Source: Mugil cephalus
Taxonomy: Eukaryota; Chordata; Actinopteri; Mugiliformes; Mugilidae
Direction of reading: 5' to 3'
Length of the DNA: 64,000 nucleotides
Assembly (NCBI RefSeq): GCF_022458985.1
Contig: NC_061783.1
Coordinates: 10,694,413-10,758,412 of the forward strand
Shown one piece after another: positions 1-22,305 of this stretch. A program made the translations under genes and the position numbers. The notes beneath the pieces were generated by a model. That model worked only from the letters and a program-made list of their open reading frames with translations. It ran no database searches and had not been told where the DNA came from. The first letter of the stretch is position 1; each line of letters starts with the position of its first letter.

Positions 1-887
1 AACACAAAAGTAACGCATGTCTAATTTAAGAGAGGCTGAAGTAAAAAAAAAGCTCCAAGAGAGAAGTGACCAACCTAAAGAGTAAAAAATAGACGGGAGA
101 AAGTTTGACATCAGCATTGGTCTTTCCAAAATGCTGCAGTCGGAGAGGATTCACTCAAATGGGGCAAATCCGCCGGCTGTGTGGTCACATATGCAAAAGT
201 CTCAACTTCCCCATCTACATGCTCCATGTCGCAGCCATGCAAACGTCTCAACTTCCCCAACATCTCTTCAAACCATGACGAGCCACATCAGTGCCCAAAA
301 ACATGCAGCACTAAGAAACAGGCGTGCATGTATGTTTCAAAATGAACTTTTAAACCCACTACAGGATGCACTTCTTCAACCTACAATAGAGGACGCATGA
401 CTTTAATCCTTCAAGACCATCAATTAACCAAATTATCATCCAAACTGATCTGCATGTGGGAAATAGAATATAAAAAGCTCCCTTCATTTCTCTGTATGTT
501 CTTGTATCAACACAGAATTACAGTATTTGACTTTTCATTTTAATATCCCACTCATCATGTCCATGGATGTGACTGCATGATGGATAATGATGCAGTGCAT
601 CTCTTCACCACAGAGGGGGGGCATCTACAGTCAACCACCAAGTCAATAAAAACTGGGACTAGAAACCTTGTTATCTTATTATATTTGACAGAGAGTTTGC
701 GTTACGAGCGCACTAAAACACACACACACACAAAAATGGAGCTCAACATACACCCGCATACCCATGGGGAAATAATACCACTAACAGCTAATTCGTAAAT
801 GCTAACTAACTAAGCTAACCGGCTAACATTAGCGAGGCTTGAATCCTCATCTCGCCGCACTCCATCTGCCCCTGTCCGGATACTGAC

Positions 888-990
888 CGAGGTACAGCAC
901 GGTTGGGATAAAACCCCATCGGATGACAAACTGGCCGCATTGGAACAGCTGCTGCAGCCGCTGTTTGGTCTCTTTGCTGAGTTTAGCCAT
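888..990 (-). CDS. tomm7: TOMM7, first coding exon (partial gene)
   Basis: Tom7 is a small subunit of the mitochondrial outer-membrane translocase (TOM) and modulates its assembly and the stability of PINK1. The exon encodes 34 residues plus the first base of a glycine codon. It begins MAKLSKETKQRLQQLF and ends in the family signature IRWGFIP followed by a short hydrophobic stretch, which is the membrane anchor. The human protein has 55 residues, so about 20 C-terminal residues are missing; no matching exon is visible below 888, so they must lie left of the window. The splice donor after 888 reads gtcagt, which is weak but acceptable. An in-frame upstream ATG at 1089 would add 33 residues. 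I prefer 990 because it gives the normal Tom7 N-terminus. Its place next to hycc1 and klhl7 matches the human 7p15.3 order. Confidence 0.9.
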
Positions 991-1044
991 GTGTTTTATT
1001 CCCGGACACAGCGACGCTCCTGCGGCTTCCAAGGGCACGGAAGA

Positions 1045-1056
1045 GGAAGTGACGTC
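1045..1056 (+). promoter_or_regulatory. ETS/CRE composite motif in the tomm7 promoter
   Basis: GGAAGTGACGTC joins an ETS core (GGAA) to a CRE-like TGACGTC. It lies about 55 bases upstream of the tomm7 start codon in GC-rich DNA, with a CCAAT box (minus strand) about 35 bases further upstream. The composite is typical of housekeeping and mitochondrial gene promoters. Function is inferred from the motif only. Confidence 0.5.
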
Positions 1057-1090
1057 GACGGAACTGCACCGACGTTCTTCATTTGTCATT

Positions 1091-1106
1091 GGCCGCCACC
1101 TTGTGG
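1091..1106 (-). promoter_or_regulatory. Candidate CTCF site upstream of tomm7
   Basis: On the minus strand the sequence CCACAAGGTGGCGGCC closely fits the CTCF core (CCAC.AGGTGGC). It overlaps the CCAAT box of the tomm7 promoter, so it could instead be part of that promoter. No occupancy data are available from sequence alone. Confidence 0.4.
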
Positions 1107-1109
1107 ACA

Positions 1110-1191
1110 GACGCGGGGCTGCAGGTCATTTACAACACACTGATGGAGCAAAAGTTACCCACTTTTAAACCACACTTAGCCATTGTAAAAA

Positions 1192-1223
<32 letters not shown>

Positions 1224-3400
1224 CAAAATATAAACCTTATATATAAAATATAAACCCAAAGTGTTTAGATTAAGTTTGGACAGAAGTGTCCGAGTAGCTT
1301 ACACAAGCTACATATTTAACAATTGATAACTACATCTGTAAATGCCTTTGTAGTGGAACATTTCTTCCTAAAATAAGTACTAAGATAACTAATATAAAAC
1401 TCTTTCACTATAAATGTTCTCCTTCAATCAGTAATACTGAAAAACAAGACGTTAAAATGCCTAAAAGCAGCCAACAGAAGCCAACTTTTCATAGCCAATT
1501 TAGTAGATAAAATGTATTTTAAAGTATACATTACTAACATTTTACAAAAAAAAAAACTCAAATGTCTAAAAATAATTATATATTTCTAGTCTACATCTAG
1601 AGGCTTCTGTACCTGAAGTGCATGATTTCAAGTGAATTTATTAGTGTGACGTTTGAAAGTAGAAAAAACAAAAACATCACAGAGCAGTGAAATATAGAAA
1701 CACTTTATTCCCAGAAGTTGTAGCAGTGAGTTATTTTCAGACACAGAAAGGCCAATATAATCAACTTTAGTACAACAGTATGATGTACAACAATAGCTTC
1801 CCCATTCCCGTTCTGTAAACCCCACATAAAAAGCAACATGATTGTTATTGTCCCACCAAGCTACGAACACTCAACAGCTCTAGTACACAGACAACAGAAC
1901 ACAAGTTTGCTTGAGGGTGGGGCAGAATGGACGCTTGATGTAGGACATCAAATGAAGCAGAAGGTTTTTTTTTTATTATTATTTTTTTTTTTATTTCTCT
2001 CTTGGTGTGAAGGATCACCATGTCTTGTGACACGATGACGCGCTGGGAAGAACGCAGGATACACGTCACTAAAATACTACAAACAGCTGGAATGGTGGGT
2101 GGATTAGCAGACGGGAAATATGCCTTGCTGCCCCAGATTTAATTTGAGTTTGTAAATGCGTCTGTACTGCTTCAAAAATCTTTGATCGGCGCACGTTAAG
2201 TAAACATCGGGTTTGCATGGTTTTTAAAGTTACAGGTGGCAGCGAAGAAGAGGTCGAGTCTCTGCGGAGCAACAAGGCGTATTTCTCCACACCACATGGG
2301 AGAGTTAAACCTCTTTTGTTCATAAGAAAATATCAACATTGAAAACTCATTTGCTCTTTCATGTGCAAAATTCAACACATAACAAAATCCCCCCCCCCCC
2401 ACCCCCTCAACCCCACCCCACCCAAAGAAAATTTAAATCACCTCTAATCTGTCAAGCTGGGTTTATTTTCATTTTTTGACATCAAGTACGCAGCAGGAAG
2501 TTCCTCGTAGAGTGAGGGGAGGGACACAAATATTGCTTCCCCGCCGTTAAAATACTGTGATTGTAAACATAAAGACCCGATCTGTAATCTACTAATTGAT
2601 GATTTAGTGGCGGCCTTTCCTTTCTTTTGGGGAAGAATTAGGACTTTCTGTTAAGAAGCACACGTATGTCAAGCACTGACAGAGGAAAGTTCGGGCAATC
2701 GGCCCAAAAGATAGAAAACACTGAATGGGGTCGAGCTGTATTGCTATGGGAGGAGATTTAATATCTTTTTTTTTCTTAAAAAAAGTAGTAGAAACACTTC
2801 TTTCAACTAGGAGAATCACACCTTGTTCAAAGTATCAATCAGCAGCCTTTTTCCTAAAAACAGTTGCACATACACGCAAATACAAGCATGCTCACACATG
2901 CGCGCCTGGGCATGTTAAGGATGGACGTATGGAAAAGCCATGCAGGGCAAGAGATGCTTGTTCCCAACAGTTTTTCCACACAGTTTTAGTGATCATTTTT
3001 TTTTAAGTGCATTCATTTATGACAGGCTGCTCTGTGACGGAGAGCGGGTTTTTATCCTGCCGCGGCCTCGCTGAAATATTGCACTACTGAAGCCGGTGAA
3101 GCTGGAAGTGGTATCCCCGTCACCCTGTCTTCATCAGGCTGAGAGGAGACTCTGTTGGAGAGGAGCAGAGGGAGCCGGCTGCGCTCTAGATGTCTGAACG
3201 AAGCGGGGGCGGCGGACCGGTTCACGGCACGGACAATCGAAGACGCCTGAAACGGAGCGATTAGGGGGAAACGGCGGGAGTGTTTCTGCGCGCGCTCGCG
3301 CTCGACTGCGGCCGGCATGGCTTGGAGTTCCAGGTCACAGGTACAGGGTCACGGGATCAGAGATGAGGGTTCGTACAGTCAAGAGTCACAAAAAGAAAGT
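1110..3400. other. tomm7-hycc1 intergenic region and hycc1 3' UTR
   Basis: No convincing coding exon is visible. The right part is the hycc1 3' untranslated region. On the minus strand AATAAA occurs at 2462-2467 and 1704-1709, so the transcript may end near 2.45 kb or 1.69 kb. The stretch 3.05-3.32 kb is unusually GC- and CpG-rich for a 3' UTR. Simple sequence includes poly-A followed by (TA)n at 1187-1222 and a C-rich tract at 2391-2420. The open frames here are short and low-complexity and look like chance. Confidence 0.5.
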
Positions 3401-12799
<9,399 letters not shown>

Positions 12800-13219
12800 G
12801 TTCCCTCATTTGCAGTGGAGTCACCTCTACCTAAAAAAAAAAAAAGACATGCTGTATAAATACACACTCTGCGTTAATATTGACACAAAGCAGAAAAAGC
12901 TGTTATTTGCACACACATTCGCATGTTCAAGCAATCAGGGCTTGAACAAAGCTCCTGCTACCATTTGGTGTCCTCCTGATAAACCAGCATTCTGCAACAA
13001 ACACCCAACAGTGGCGGCAAGGTCGTGGTGAACAGTGAACGCACGCGCTCCGGGTTTCTATTCAATGATCCAAAAAAAAAAAAAAAAAAAAAGCGTTCCT
13101 CCGTTTCCCTTCGCTCTCCTCTCGTTTCCCTTTTGATTCCCCTCCAGACGCACACCTCTGCAGCAAGTACCTCCACAACTTGGGCTCGCGAGTCAAAAAA
13201 AATAAATAAATAAAATATA

Positions 13220-13253
<34 letters not shown>

Positions 13254-16200
13254 ATAAAATAAATATCACCCACACAGAGAAGCCTGGCTGACTTCAGTGA
13301 TGAGGCACGGACGAGAAAAAATAAATAAATAAAAATAAGCGCAGCTAAATGTAGACGCACGCTGAGCGGGCAGACGGACAGAAAAAGAGGCTCTTTCGTA
13401 CTTCGGTTAACATTCCCATGATGAAATGAACTCTCCGCTCCCGTCGTATCTGTTTGTTATTCTTGATATCTCTCCCCGTCCATCACGGCATTTACACCGT
13501 CTGCATGCTAACTTCTCTCTTCGCTCTTCCAGGCAACATCTACCACGGTGGCTTCTTTGATACTGAAGCTCGCCTCATAAAGCTTCTCTTCAAAGTCTTA
13601 GTTTCTCTCTGTCAATGTAATTTTTTAATCACTTGAAAAAACGCATTTGATTGTTGGCAGCCACATCAGGAAAAGGAAGAAAGCACAAGAGAAAAGGAAG
13701 CCGGAGGGGAAAATTTCGAAAGGTGGTGTACACCGCGTTTTAAAATATAAATGTGTAACAAAACAACACTCGTCTGGACCTTAAATGTGTTCGGGCTGGG
13801 ATGTAGTTCAAACCGTAACATGTGCAGCACGAAGGATTCGCTGTTGTGTCAACCTGGAGTTTGCAAAGTGATCGCTTCAATCTCTTCCTGTGAGATGTGT
13901 CTGGTTTCATAGAGTTGTCCGGTCTGGAGACAAGCCCTTGCTCCACCCTGTCGTCAAGCCGAGTATATTCAAGCCTGGGTCAAAAACAAACAGACAACAA
14001 TATGGCAACGGCCTCAAGGCTCCAAAATAGTACTGAATGATTTCACTGTGGCTACGTCCACCTTTTACATCCAGCCTGGAGACAACATGTTTTGTTACGA
14101 CAGAGTCCGTTAGAGACATGCAAACAATGAAAATTTTTATAAAGTACTGTTTAGGTTATTTCCGGGGTAACTGCGTAATTTTTGGAATCATCTAATTTTT
14201 TTTTTTTTTTACTAAGAGGTAGCCGTGAACGTCTCGTCAGCCTGTCCAGTGGTTGACGTGATTCCAAACGGACCAAAAATGACCAACATTTGTTTCTGTC
14301 TAATGCAGAAACAAAGTCCATGTTTGGTGCGTCTGCTAACAGAGGCTGAGAAACAGAAAGTGGGGAGGAAGAAGTCCTTCTATGTGCACGCTTGTCCTGC
14401 AGGAGCATGTGCTCAGAAACGGGCCCGAGATGGCACAATTCCACCGTTTACGACTACGCGACTGCCAACATTTCACACCATCCCCTACTATTAACTTTGT
14501 GGCTGAGATCATTAATTCATTAAGAAATACATTACTGAAGCATATAGGCCTGATTTCACTTCAAGAAACCTTCCAAAAGGTATAGTAAAAAAAAAAAATG
14601 CTTATGTTTGATTTTTGTCTTTCCCTTCCTTCATTCCTCCTCTCATTCTCCCACACATGGTCTTTCTCTTCTCATCATCTCATCCTCCGGATGCAGCTTT
14701 CATGCATCCAAGACCTTTATTTTGGATTATTCTGCTGCTCGGTCCCTCCATGGCAGGCAGGTGTCTATTTATGGACTGTACCAATGACAGGAATGACAAG
14801 GGGGGGGGGGGGGAGGGAGCCAGTGACTCATGAAATGGGGAAGGATTATAAAGCCGAATAGCCTACATTTAGAGAAATTAGTCCTTTGTGCGAAGCCTGT
14901 TGTTCCGTTCTTTTGCGCCGGCGAAGACAACAATGAGGACATGAGAAACCTAAAGCCGTCATATGCCTTTTAACGGCAGGCCAACTTCAGTAAGGCTGTG
15001 ATTAGCGAGCGGATGAGTCAGTCTTGTAAGAGGAAGGGTTCTCCTCCTACGGAGTCACTTTTAACCCATCAGCTCCGTCCCGCCTGGCATCTGGGGCTCG
15101 TCATCTGTATCCAAAGACACTTGAAGACTAGAATCAGCAGGTGCCCGCCTACGCGTCTGCTACCTCGGCAGCAGGAAGAAACTAAGGTGACACAAAGTCG
15201 CACGCGGAAAACAAGCGCGCAGAGACTGCAGAGGGAAGAACGCGAACGACAAATCTTAAAGATTTTATTTTTTTTTTTGAAGACTTTTTTAAAAGCCGAC
15301 AGCTGAAGGTTGCAACCACCCTCCTCTCCACGCGCTGTAAACACAAATGAGCTTTGCAGATCTTTACTGAAGAAGGAAGTGCAGGCAACACTTTCTACCT
15401 CAAAAACACCTAATATCAACACTGAGAGAACAGCTCAAGGCACGTTTCACCTCAGGAATATGTTTCAAGGAATTAAAATGGTGAAAATCCCAAATATATA
15501 GTTTACAAATATATAAATATAATGATCTCATAAGAAAAAATCTATCACTGCAACTACTCGCCACAAAATAAGCAATAAGTCACTATGAAACTGTGTTGAA
15601 ACCACAAGAGACTTCAGTGCAAACAGCCCACAAACACTCTTCCTCAAAGATTTCTAAGTACTATTGACTCAACGCAGGCAGCGACAATCATCTGGCGGAG
15701 GAAAATAGGAAGCTAATCCCCTCGGGGAGCGCACTATCAGGTGCAATTATCTTATTAGGCAGATGTTTGTCTTCTGTATTGGTCCGGGTCGTTACCGACT
15801 CGCGGATCATGACAGGAATCAATGCGAGCTAGAGAGCACTTGTACAAATGATGCAGCAGCTGGTGAGTTTCCTGCGTGCGGCTCGACCGACGCCGAGCGA
15901 CACACATGAATAAACCAGCGTCAGGGGTGAGCGGCCGAGCGGACTTCACAAACAAAAGCAACAAATCGATAGTGACGAATAAGTAGATGCGCGGTAAACG
16001 TAGGAGAGGCACAGACGGACTGTGCAGGGTGATGAACAGACAGAAGATCAATGGTTAAATGAATAAAGGGTACTTAAATGGACCTATGGAGAGATGGGGG
16101 GATGAAAGAAAAGTATGACAACCCAAGGGGTGGATCGCTCAAGAGGAAGGGTTCATTAGGTTTCGATCCGTGCCGCCTCTGGCAACCTCTCAGGCTCTGA

Positions 16201-17769
16201 GGAGGCACATGGGATGAGGAAAGAAACACACATACTGGGATCTGCTCAAGGAATGACCAACACGTTCAGCAGCCTTACTGTAGCTCACCGAGTCGCTCAT
16301 GCCAAGGAGTGACGGAAAATGTGTCATGCATTGCACAAGAATGCATGAGCGAGTACGCTCATTGGACGCCTGGTTTGAAGAAGAAAAAAAAAAAAACCTG
16401 TTCCTGTGAGCTAGCTGAAGTTGACAACTCATTCCCTCTGAATTTACACCTACGCCACTGTCCTAAACTCCCCGACACAAACGGACACACGCACTCCGGG
16501 GCTGCTGCTCTAAATGAGCTTATTTTTGACTCCTCCTCCTCCTGAAGACTTCTTCCAACGCAAACAGGTCTCCTTTGAGTTTACATTCCTGATCCTTGGT
16601 CAGAGCAGGGAAACACCTAAGGGGAGACAGGCGACACCACCACCACACACACCACACCAAAGCCTTCCCGTGAATGAACACAAAAGACACATCAAAGCAC
16701 ACGGTCTCCTCTGGCGCTCAGTAAGTAAAGTGAGAACATACCTGTCTGGGAAAATGTGGCGCAAAGAAAACTGTTGCAAGTGCGAATGAATTACGGGGAC
16801 ATCCACACAAGCATACACACAATCCCTCCCTGCTGATTACCTCATTTCCTATTACACACACATACACACACACTTCGGAACCTCCTTTTTATGAGGGAGC
16901 GAGTGGGCCAATGAGAAGGAAGGCTCGAAAAACGCAGAGAATGACTGAGTGGGTGGTTTTTGAGAGCGACCGAGCTGCCCCAGCTGCTTTTTCCTGTGGT
17001 ACAAGGTACAGCAACGCCAGCTACTGATTAGTGAGACAATGACGGTGACAGCCACATTGCTGAGCCTTCAGCGAATGCACGTTACAGTGACTTTAAAACG
17101 GACTAATAAAAACATAACATAACAGAAAAACAACAACAACATACAGCTGACTCCAGCTCTTGTACAGGCACACCCAAACCACTACCAACTGTTCAACTAT
17201 GCAACAGATTATCAGGACCAGGGACAATAGCAGCACGCCAACACCCAAAATCTCCATACTAGGTCGTTTAAAAAAAACCTACTTTACGTGTTTACGAGGC
17301 GAGCTGGCGACTGCGAGCGTGCTTTAACCTGGGTGGGTGCTATTAAAAAGGACTATTTTGAGGAGCGGTAGGGTATCCAAGTAAAGGTGGAGGCAGGATT
17401 ATATAACTCCGGCCCTAAAGGGCATGCCCAGAGCCTAACACAGCTTGACCTCACCTCCCGGTTCAACAGCCCTGGTAAGAGCTGGTCACACCGTTAACAG
17501 GACTGTAACACTCTGTTGTGACATCTCGCTACAGTTTGCAGCACTTCGTTTCACTCGGCTTGATGCTATCCGCTCTGTTTGGTCTATCTTGGCTCACAGC
17601 TGCACCATCGCCGCCCACCTTGCTCTCCCCCCCGAAGTCTTCTGCAAAAGCAGGTATAGCTCACAGATTGGGGGAAGGTTTTTTTTTCGCATCTGTGCCT
17701 GTTCTTGCATATACACATATATAACAAATGACTGCCTGTAGCTAAGCAGGCATGACAACGGAGTCTGTG

Positions 17770-17809
<40 letters not shown>

Positions 17810-19403
17810 TCTTTGCTGCTGAGGGAGACAGATAGAAAGATCTGACAGGCAGGAATCCTCTTATAGCAGCCTACGCTCTCTCATCTCTGATGCCTCTAAG
17901 CCAGTGATGCATCTTCGTCCCTCCTCCTGCCCCCCCGATTCCCCGTCTATCTGCAGAAACTGAGCCTGAGGACACCGTCGTTTTCATAAGGGATTTTTTT
18001 TTTTTCCTCCAGTTTCAGCACTCTCCTCTGTTTTCAATTTGTCACGGCTCAATCTTATCGCACGATATAACCGGCTCGCAATCGCTGATGTTCAGGCTCA
18101 CGTCTTTGCAGCTTTTCATGCAGATATTTGTCTTTTCAAGGTGCCCCGTGGAGCTAAGGGCAGGCTACATGTAGTGCTAACAATATACACAAATTCTCCT
18201 TTTATAGGGGGTGAATCTCTATATATTTTTTTTTAAACTGGCGTTGGGCTGGCATATGCAGAACTTGGTGCAGATGTAAAATGAAAGGGGAAGAGGTGTA
18301 AACCGTTTTCACGGCTCAGATTGCTGGGACATTTCATCAACCTGCCAGGCACGGGGGTGGGGGTCTGTCTTCGATGCTGGAGGACAGCTGAGGACGCACG
18401 AAACCCCCTGCTCCGTGACCTGCTGTGCTTCATTGTCAAAAAGCATTAAGACGCCCGAGACGCTCGCAGCCACACATTAACAAGACTGCTCTTACCTTCC
18501 ACGCATCTCTATAGACACGCAAACGCACAGAAATGACACTCTTCTAACTCGCACAGTTAATCCACTTCCAAAGGCAAAGTGTCTCTCTAATGCCAAAGGG
18601 AAACCCGCACGAGAAACAAAGGACAGCCCATAACAGTAGTAGTATCTTTTATATATATATAGAGAGAGAGACACACACAATGACAAGCACAACAACTAAA
18701 AGCCTTTTTGTGAAGGACAGATTGTGAAACAAATGCCATCAGACATCATGCAATGTGGTAAAGTTTCACATTAGTTACCCTCATACAGGAAACCCCTCAA
18801 GTGGTATGGAGTCAAGCTGCATCACATGACAGCTAATGCGACAATCCTAACCTCGTCTGTAGTGTTTTCCTTTCCCCTGCCAAACTCGGACATGCACTCA
18901 CACGAATCACCTGAGGAATCTCTCCGAGCACAAACACACACATCTGTTCCTAAACGGGATAAAGTCAGGTACAAAGTCTCTGTGGCAGCCTCGACTTCCC
19001 ACACAATTAGCAAAAATGGTTGCAATGAACAGGTCGTTACCTTGGCATATTATTAAGTCCTCCCTGGAGTTTCTTTGACCATGTTATCTAGTTGATCTAA
19101 CAGGAACCGTCCCCGAGCCCTGTTACCAGCTAGTCTGCCAGTCTCCCGACTGGTAACGCAGGTTCAGTCTAAATGTCCGTCCTGTGGCTCAATGGAAACC
19201 ATTAGCTCTCACGGCCATTCAACTCAGTGTTTATTTCTCAGCCGGCATCAGCCACAGCCTGTAAATTAATCCCGACTCCCCGTGTCTCTGTCTCGGCTCT
19301 GAATGACTTGGAGCTGTCACAGCGTTTGCTTACAGATTAGCTAGTTAGCTAGCTCGGCTAAGGCGCGACGTAGAGTAAACTGAGGAAGTTGCAGTTTACT
19401 TAC
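12800..19403 (-). other. First intron of hycc1 (about 6.6 kb), no other gene seen
   Basis: The first coding exon of hycc1 has an acceptor (tttttag) at 12831-12832. The upstream 5' UTR exon ends at 19404, so this stretch is mostly intron. I see no further exon with convincing sites and homology on either strand. Simple repeats include poly-A at 13071-13092, (AT)n at 13214-13252, a G run at 14800-14813 and (TG)n at 17773-17809. Open frames here are short and unsupported. Confidence 0.55.
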
Positions 19404-19700
19404 GGGCATGCTATCTGTCAGTCTCCTGGTATCGCTGTCCTCTTTCGTTCCAACGGCACGAGTAAACGGCTATCACTTCGCTACTCCATAAATCTCCTCA
19501 ATAATTCAACATCGGCTCCTTCCATCTTCATTTACTTTCTCTCCACTCAGACTACCACAGACAAGGGGGACTCGGTCGTCGCTAAGTGACAGGCCTCTAA
19601 GCCAATGAGGGAGCGGCATTTAATGCTATCGCCACGCCCTTAAATTTAACATCCAATCAAATGAGACTCATGGACGCAAGTTAATAATTTCCACGGTCAG
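19404..19700 (-). promoter_or_regulatory. hycc1: hycc1 5' UTR exon and promoter region
   Basis: On the minus strand a consensus donor (gtaagt) follows position 19404, and no coding homology lies upstream of it, so this is the likely untranslated first exon. Two CCAAT sequences (about 19602 and 19652) and CpG dinucleotides around 19.35-19.65 kb mark a probable promoter. The transcription start itself cannot be read from sequence. Confidence 0.5.
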
Positions 19701-20981
19701 GTTAGATTGTCGCTGTCGGCTGCTCTTTGACAGCCGGGTGATCTATGAAATATGCCATGAATAAATCACGATTATGCAATTGAAATCTGAGGTATTTACG
19801 CTTCTATCTGTTAAAAAAAAAATATTTGTTTCAATTTGTTTAATTAAAATACAGTTCACAGTTAAATTATGAAAATAGCCACTTACATTTTTTTTCATCA
19901 TTTTGTCTCATTAACGTGAGATTTAGTTAAAAAAAAAAACACCTTTAAGAAAACTTTCTTGAAATAAATGTCAAACTTTTACCAATCCACTTGCATGCTT
20001 TATTACAAATTAATCTGTAAAGCCAAAAGCTAAACCGCTTCTCTAAAACTCTCGGGCTCTAACACATGACGCCTGGAACAATGGATTTTCCAAAATTAAT
20101 TATCGAGATGGCATGTTACCATGTGTTTGTTTGCTCGCACATTAATAGTAGTGGGAAAGCAGCAGTTTTTAATCAGTTAATAAATGCATTGAGGGTTCTG
20201 TTGATCATACCAAGCTGCAAATCTGCTCGGACTGAGTGTCGGTTAAGTAAAACATCACGTGCACATTCACGGCAAGGCTCTGGTTTAGTTTTCACTGCTT
20301 GACAATGTGTACTGTTTTCTTTGGCAATGGAGAAGAAATGCTAACAAACCTGAAAAATCCTGATCCTGTATTCGATACAGCAAAAAAACAAATACTTGAC
20401 TGGAAAGAATGAAATAACCTATTCTGGTAAAGGCATAAAAATCATGAAAGAAAATAGTTTGTTATTTTGATAGTGGGACTGCGTGAATATTGATATACAG
20501 CGTCGTATATGTAGTGCACTGCAATTTATGAGAGACATAACTGAGTGCGAGGAATATGAAATGAAAACCATTTTAAAATATAAAGTGAGTCTGCAGTGCC
20601 TCCTTGCGTTATCTGTTAAAATTACACATGTTCACGAAAACTAAATTCTTATTCTAAACACCCATATTTAAAACAATGTTTAAATGGAGAGTGAGTCTAA
20701 TAACAATCATGATATAATAGCACATTATCATATAATCTGCTCATTTGTTACAGTCCTGATGCTATTGTTGCAGTTATCAGAAAACTGATTATGCAGAGGT
20801 TTATTTGACAGCATTGTACATGTTCATTAACTAGTTTGTGGCTCAGGTCTGACATGTTTACCATGAATGAGAGCAGCATAGACAGCCTTTGAGAGACAGC
20901 CTTTGTCACCCATTCTGGTCAAAAGGCATGTATAATCTATTTAATTATTTGAAACCTCAATTCAAATAAAAGGTACATGAA

Positions 20982-22218
20982 CTAGATATGGGCCCCGGCT
21001 ATTTGTGCAGCCTCTGTGAGAATGTCCCCGGCCTGCTGTCTGTATCCCTGCGACAACTCCTTCGCCCTCCTCACTTCCCTCATGTTCTCCTCCAGATTCT
21101 CCTTCAGCCTTCCTCGCTCTTGGTATGTTGGTGCTGCCTCATTCAGTTGCTCTGCCATCTGATCCTGGCAACGGAGCAGCCAGCCAATAAGCTCCAGTAA
21201 TGTGGTGCTCTTTGAGATGGTGGCCTTGGCGCTCTCAGAAGCGCCTTTCAATTCATTCTGAGCCAACCTCAGAGCAGGAGGCGGCGCTTTGCCCTCGCTT
21301 GACCTCACAGGATCCACGCTGAGGGAGAAGTCGTAGCCCTTCATCTTGAGATAGACGATAAAGGAGCCCTCTAGGAGTGGAAAGAGATGGAGATAAACTA
21401 CAGGAACAAAAAAAAGGATGCTAACACAGTGCTTATATTGGAAGGTGTCACTCACCCTGCTCCTTTCTCATCTTGTCCACACATTCAGCTAGAGCCAGAG
21501 AATCGTCGCGGGTACATCCCCAGGTCTGTTGTAGGTTTCTGATGTGCTGGACCATGGCCTCGTAGCATTCTTGCTGCTCGTTGAAGGTCTCAGCCATGTC
21601 AGAAAACCTCCGATCTAACTCTTGCACACCAACCCGCCTCATCACCAACCTCCCAATCCGTTTCACAGTCTGTGCATCTGAGCATTGGAAAAGCATTCAT
21701 CATTCAGAATAACAAAAGTGGATCAAATTCATAATTTAAATACAGGTTTTAAAGCTTGAGATAATGTACCCTTGTGCGCTGCTCGGGCCTGTCTGGCTGA
21801 TTCAGCTCCATTCACTTCAGATGGTCTGGAGTTCAGGAGAGGCTGCCTCTGAAAGAATCAGTTATACATATTTATGTCTGGCACCACAAACAAACATTGA
21901 CAGACTATTCAGACACGTGTGCTATGGAGCCATAATTGCTTTGTCATAAACTGTGCACAACAACCCAGTGTTCGCGATTCACGTCGTGTCCAACACTCAA
22001 CAGAAGTATTAGGTCATTTTAATCCAGACTTTATAGTGATTACGTTCACCTCGGCATTCTTACATTGCTATGGGGCTAATCGAGTTATCTCACTGCAAGT
22101 TTCTTGTCCGTTTGAAAGTGCAAAAAAAGAAAACGAATTTGAAAACAGGAGTGTGAATATTTACCTCGTTGCTTGAGCTATCGTCGGAGAAGAAGCAGCA
22201 GCAGAGAGAACGGATCAT
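20982..22218 (-). CDS. Unrecognised 247-residue helical protein, possibly palmitoylated
   Basis: Four exons (22165-22218, 21770-21848, 21456-21677, 20982-21370) with GT-AG ends and matching phases encode 247 residues from ATG to TAG. The N-terminus MIRSLCCCFFSDD has three adjacent cysteines near the start, as in palmitoylated membrane-tethered proteins, followed by an acidic/serine stretch and RQPLL, which resembles a dileucine sorting signal. Residues about 45-118 and 155-247 are rich in charged and amphipathic helix (for example RRFSDMAETFNEQQE). A short segment around 122-140 (VYLKMKGYDFSLSVD) looks strand-like. There is no transmembrane segment. A minus-strand AATAAA at 20800-20805 fits the 3' end. 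The architecture recalls lipid-anchored LAMTOR1- or BORC-like adaptors, but I see no real homology and assign no function. Confidence 0.82.
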
Positions 22219-22297
22219 TTTGAGCAGGTCTGTGTCTCTCGAATTGTTTTCAGGTCAATTATTTCTGACAATGTATTTGTAGTCCGCATTCCGCACA

Positions 22298-22305
22298 TGA
22301 CGTCA
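22298..22305. promoter_or_regulatory. Palindromic CRE upstream of the 247-residue gene
   Basis: TGACGTCA is a full cyclic-AMP response element about 80 bases upstream of that gene's start codon, so probably in its promoter. A CREB/ATF role is inferred from the motif only. Confidence 0.45.

Noticed and set aside
1838-2038. Short open frames in 1.6-2.4 kb as genes
   Set aside because: They cross poly-T tracts and lie in the hycc1 3' UTR; no homology or splice sites.
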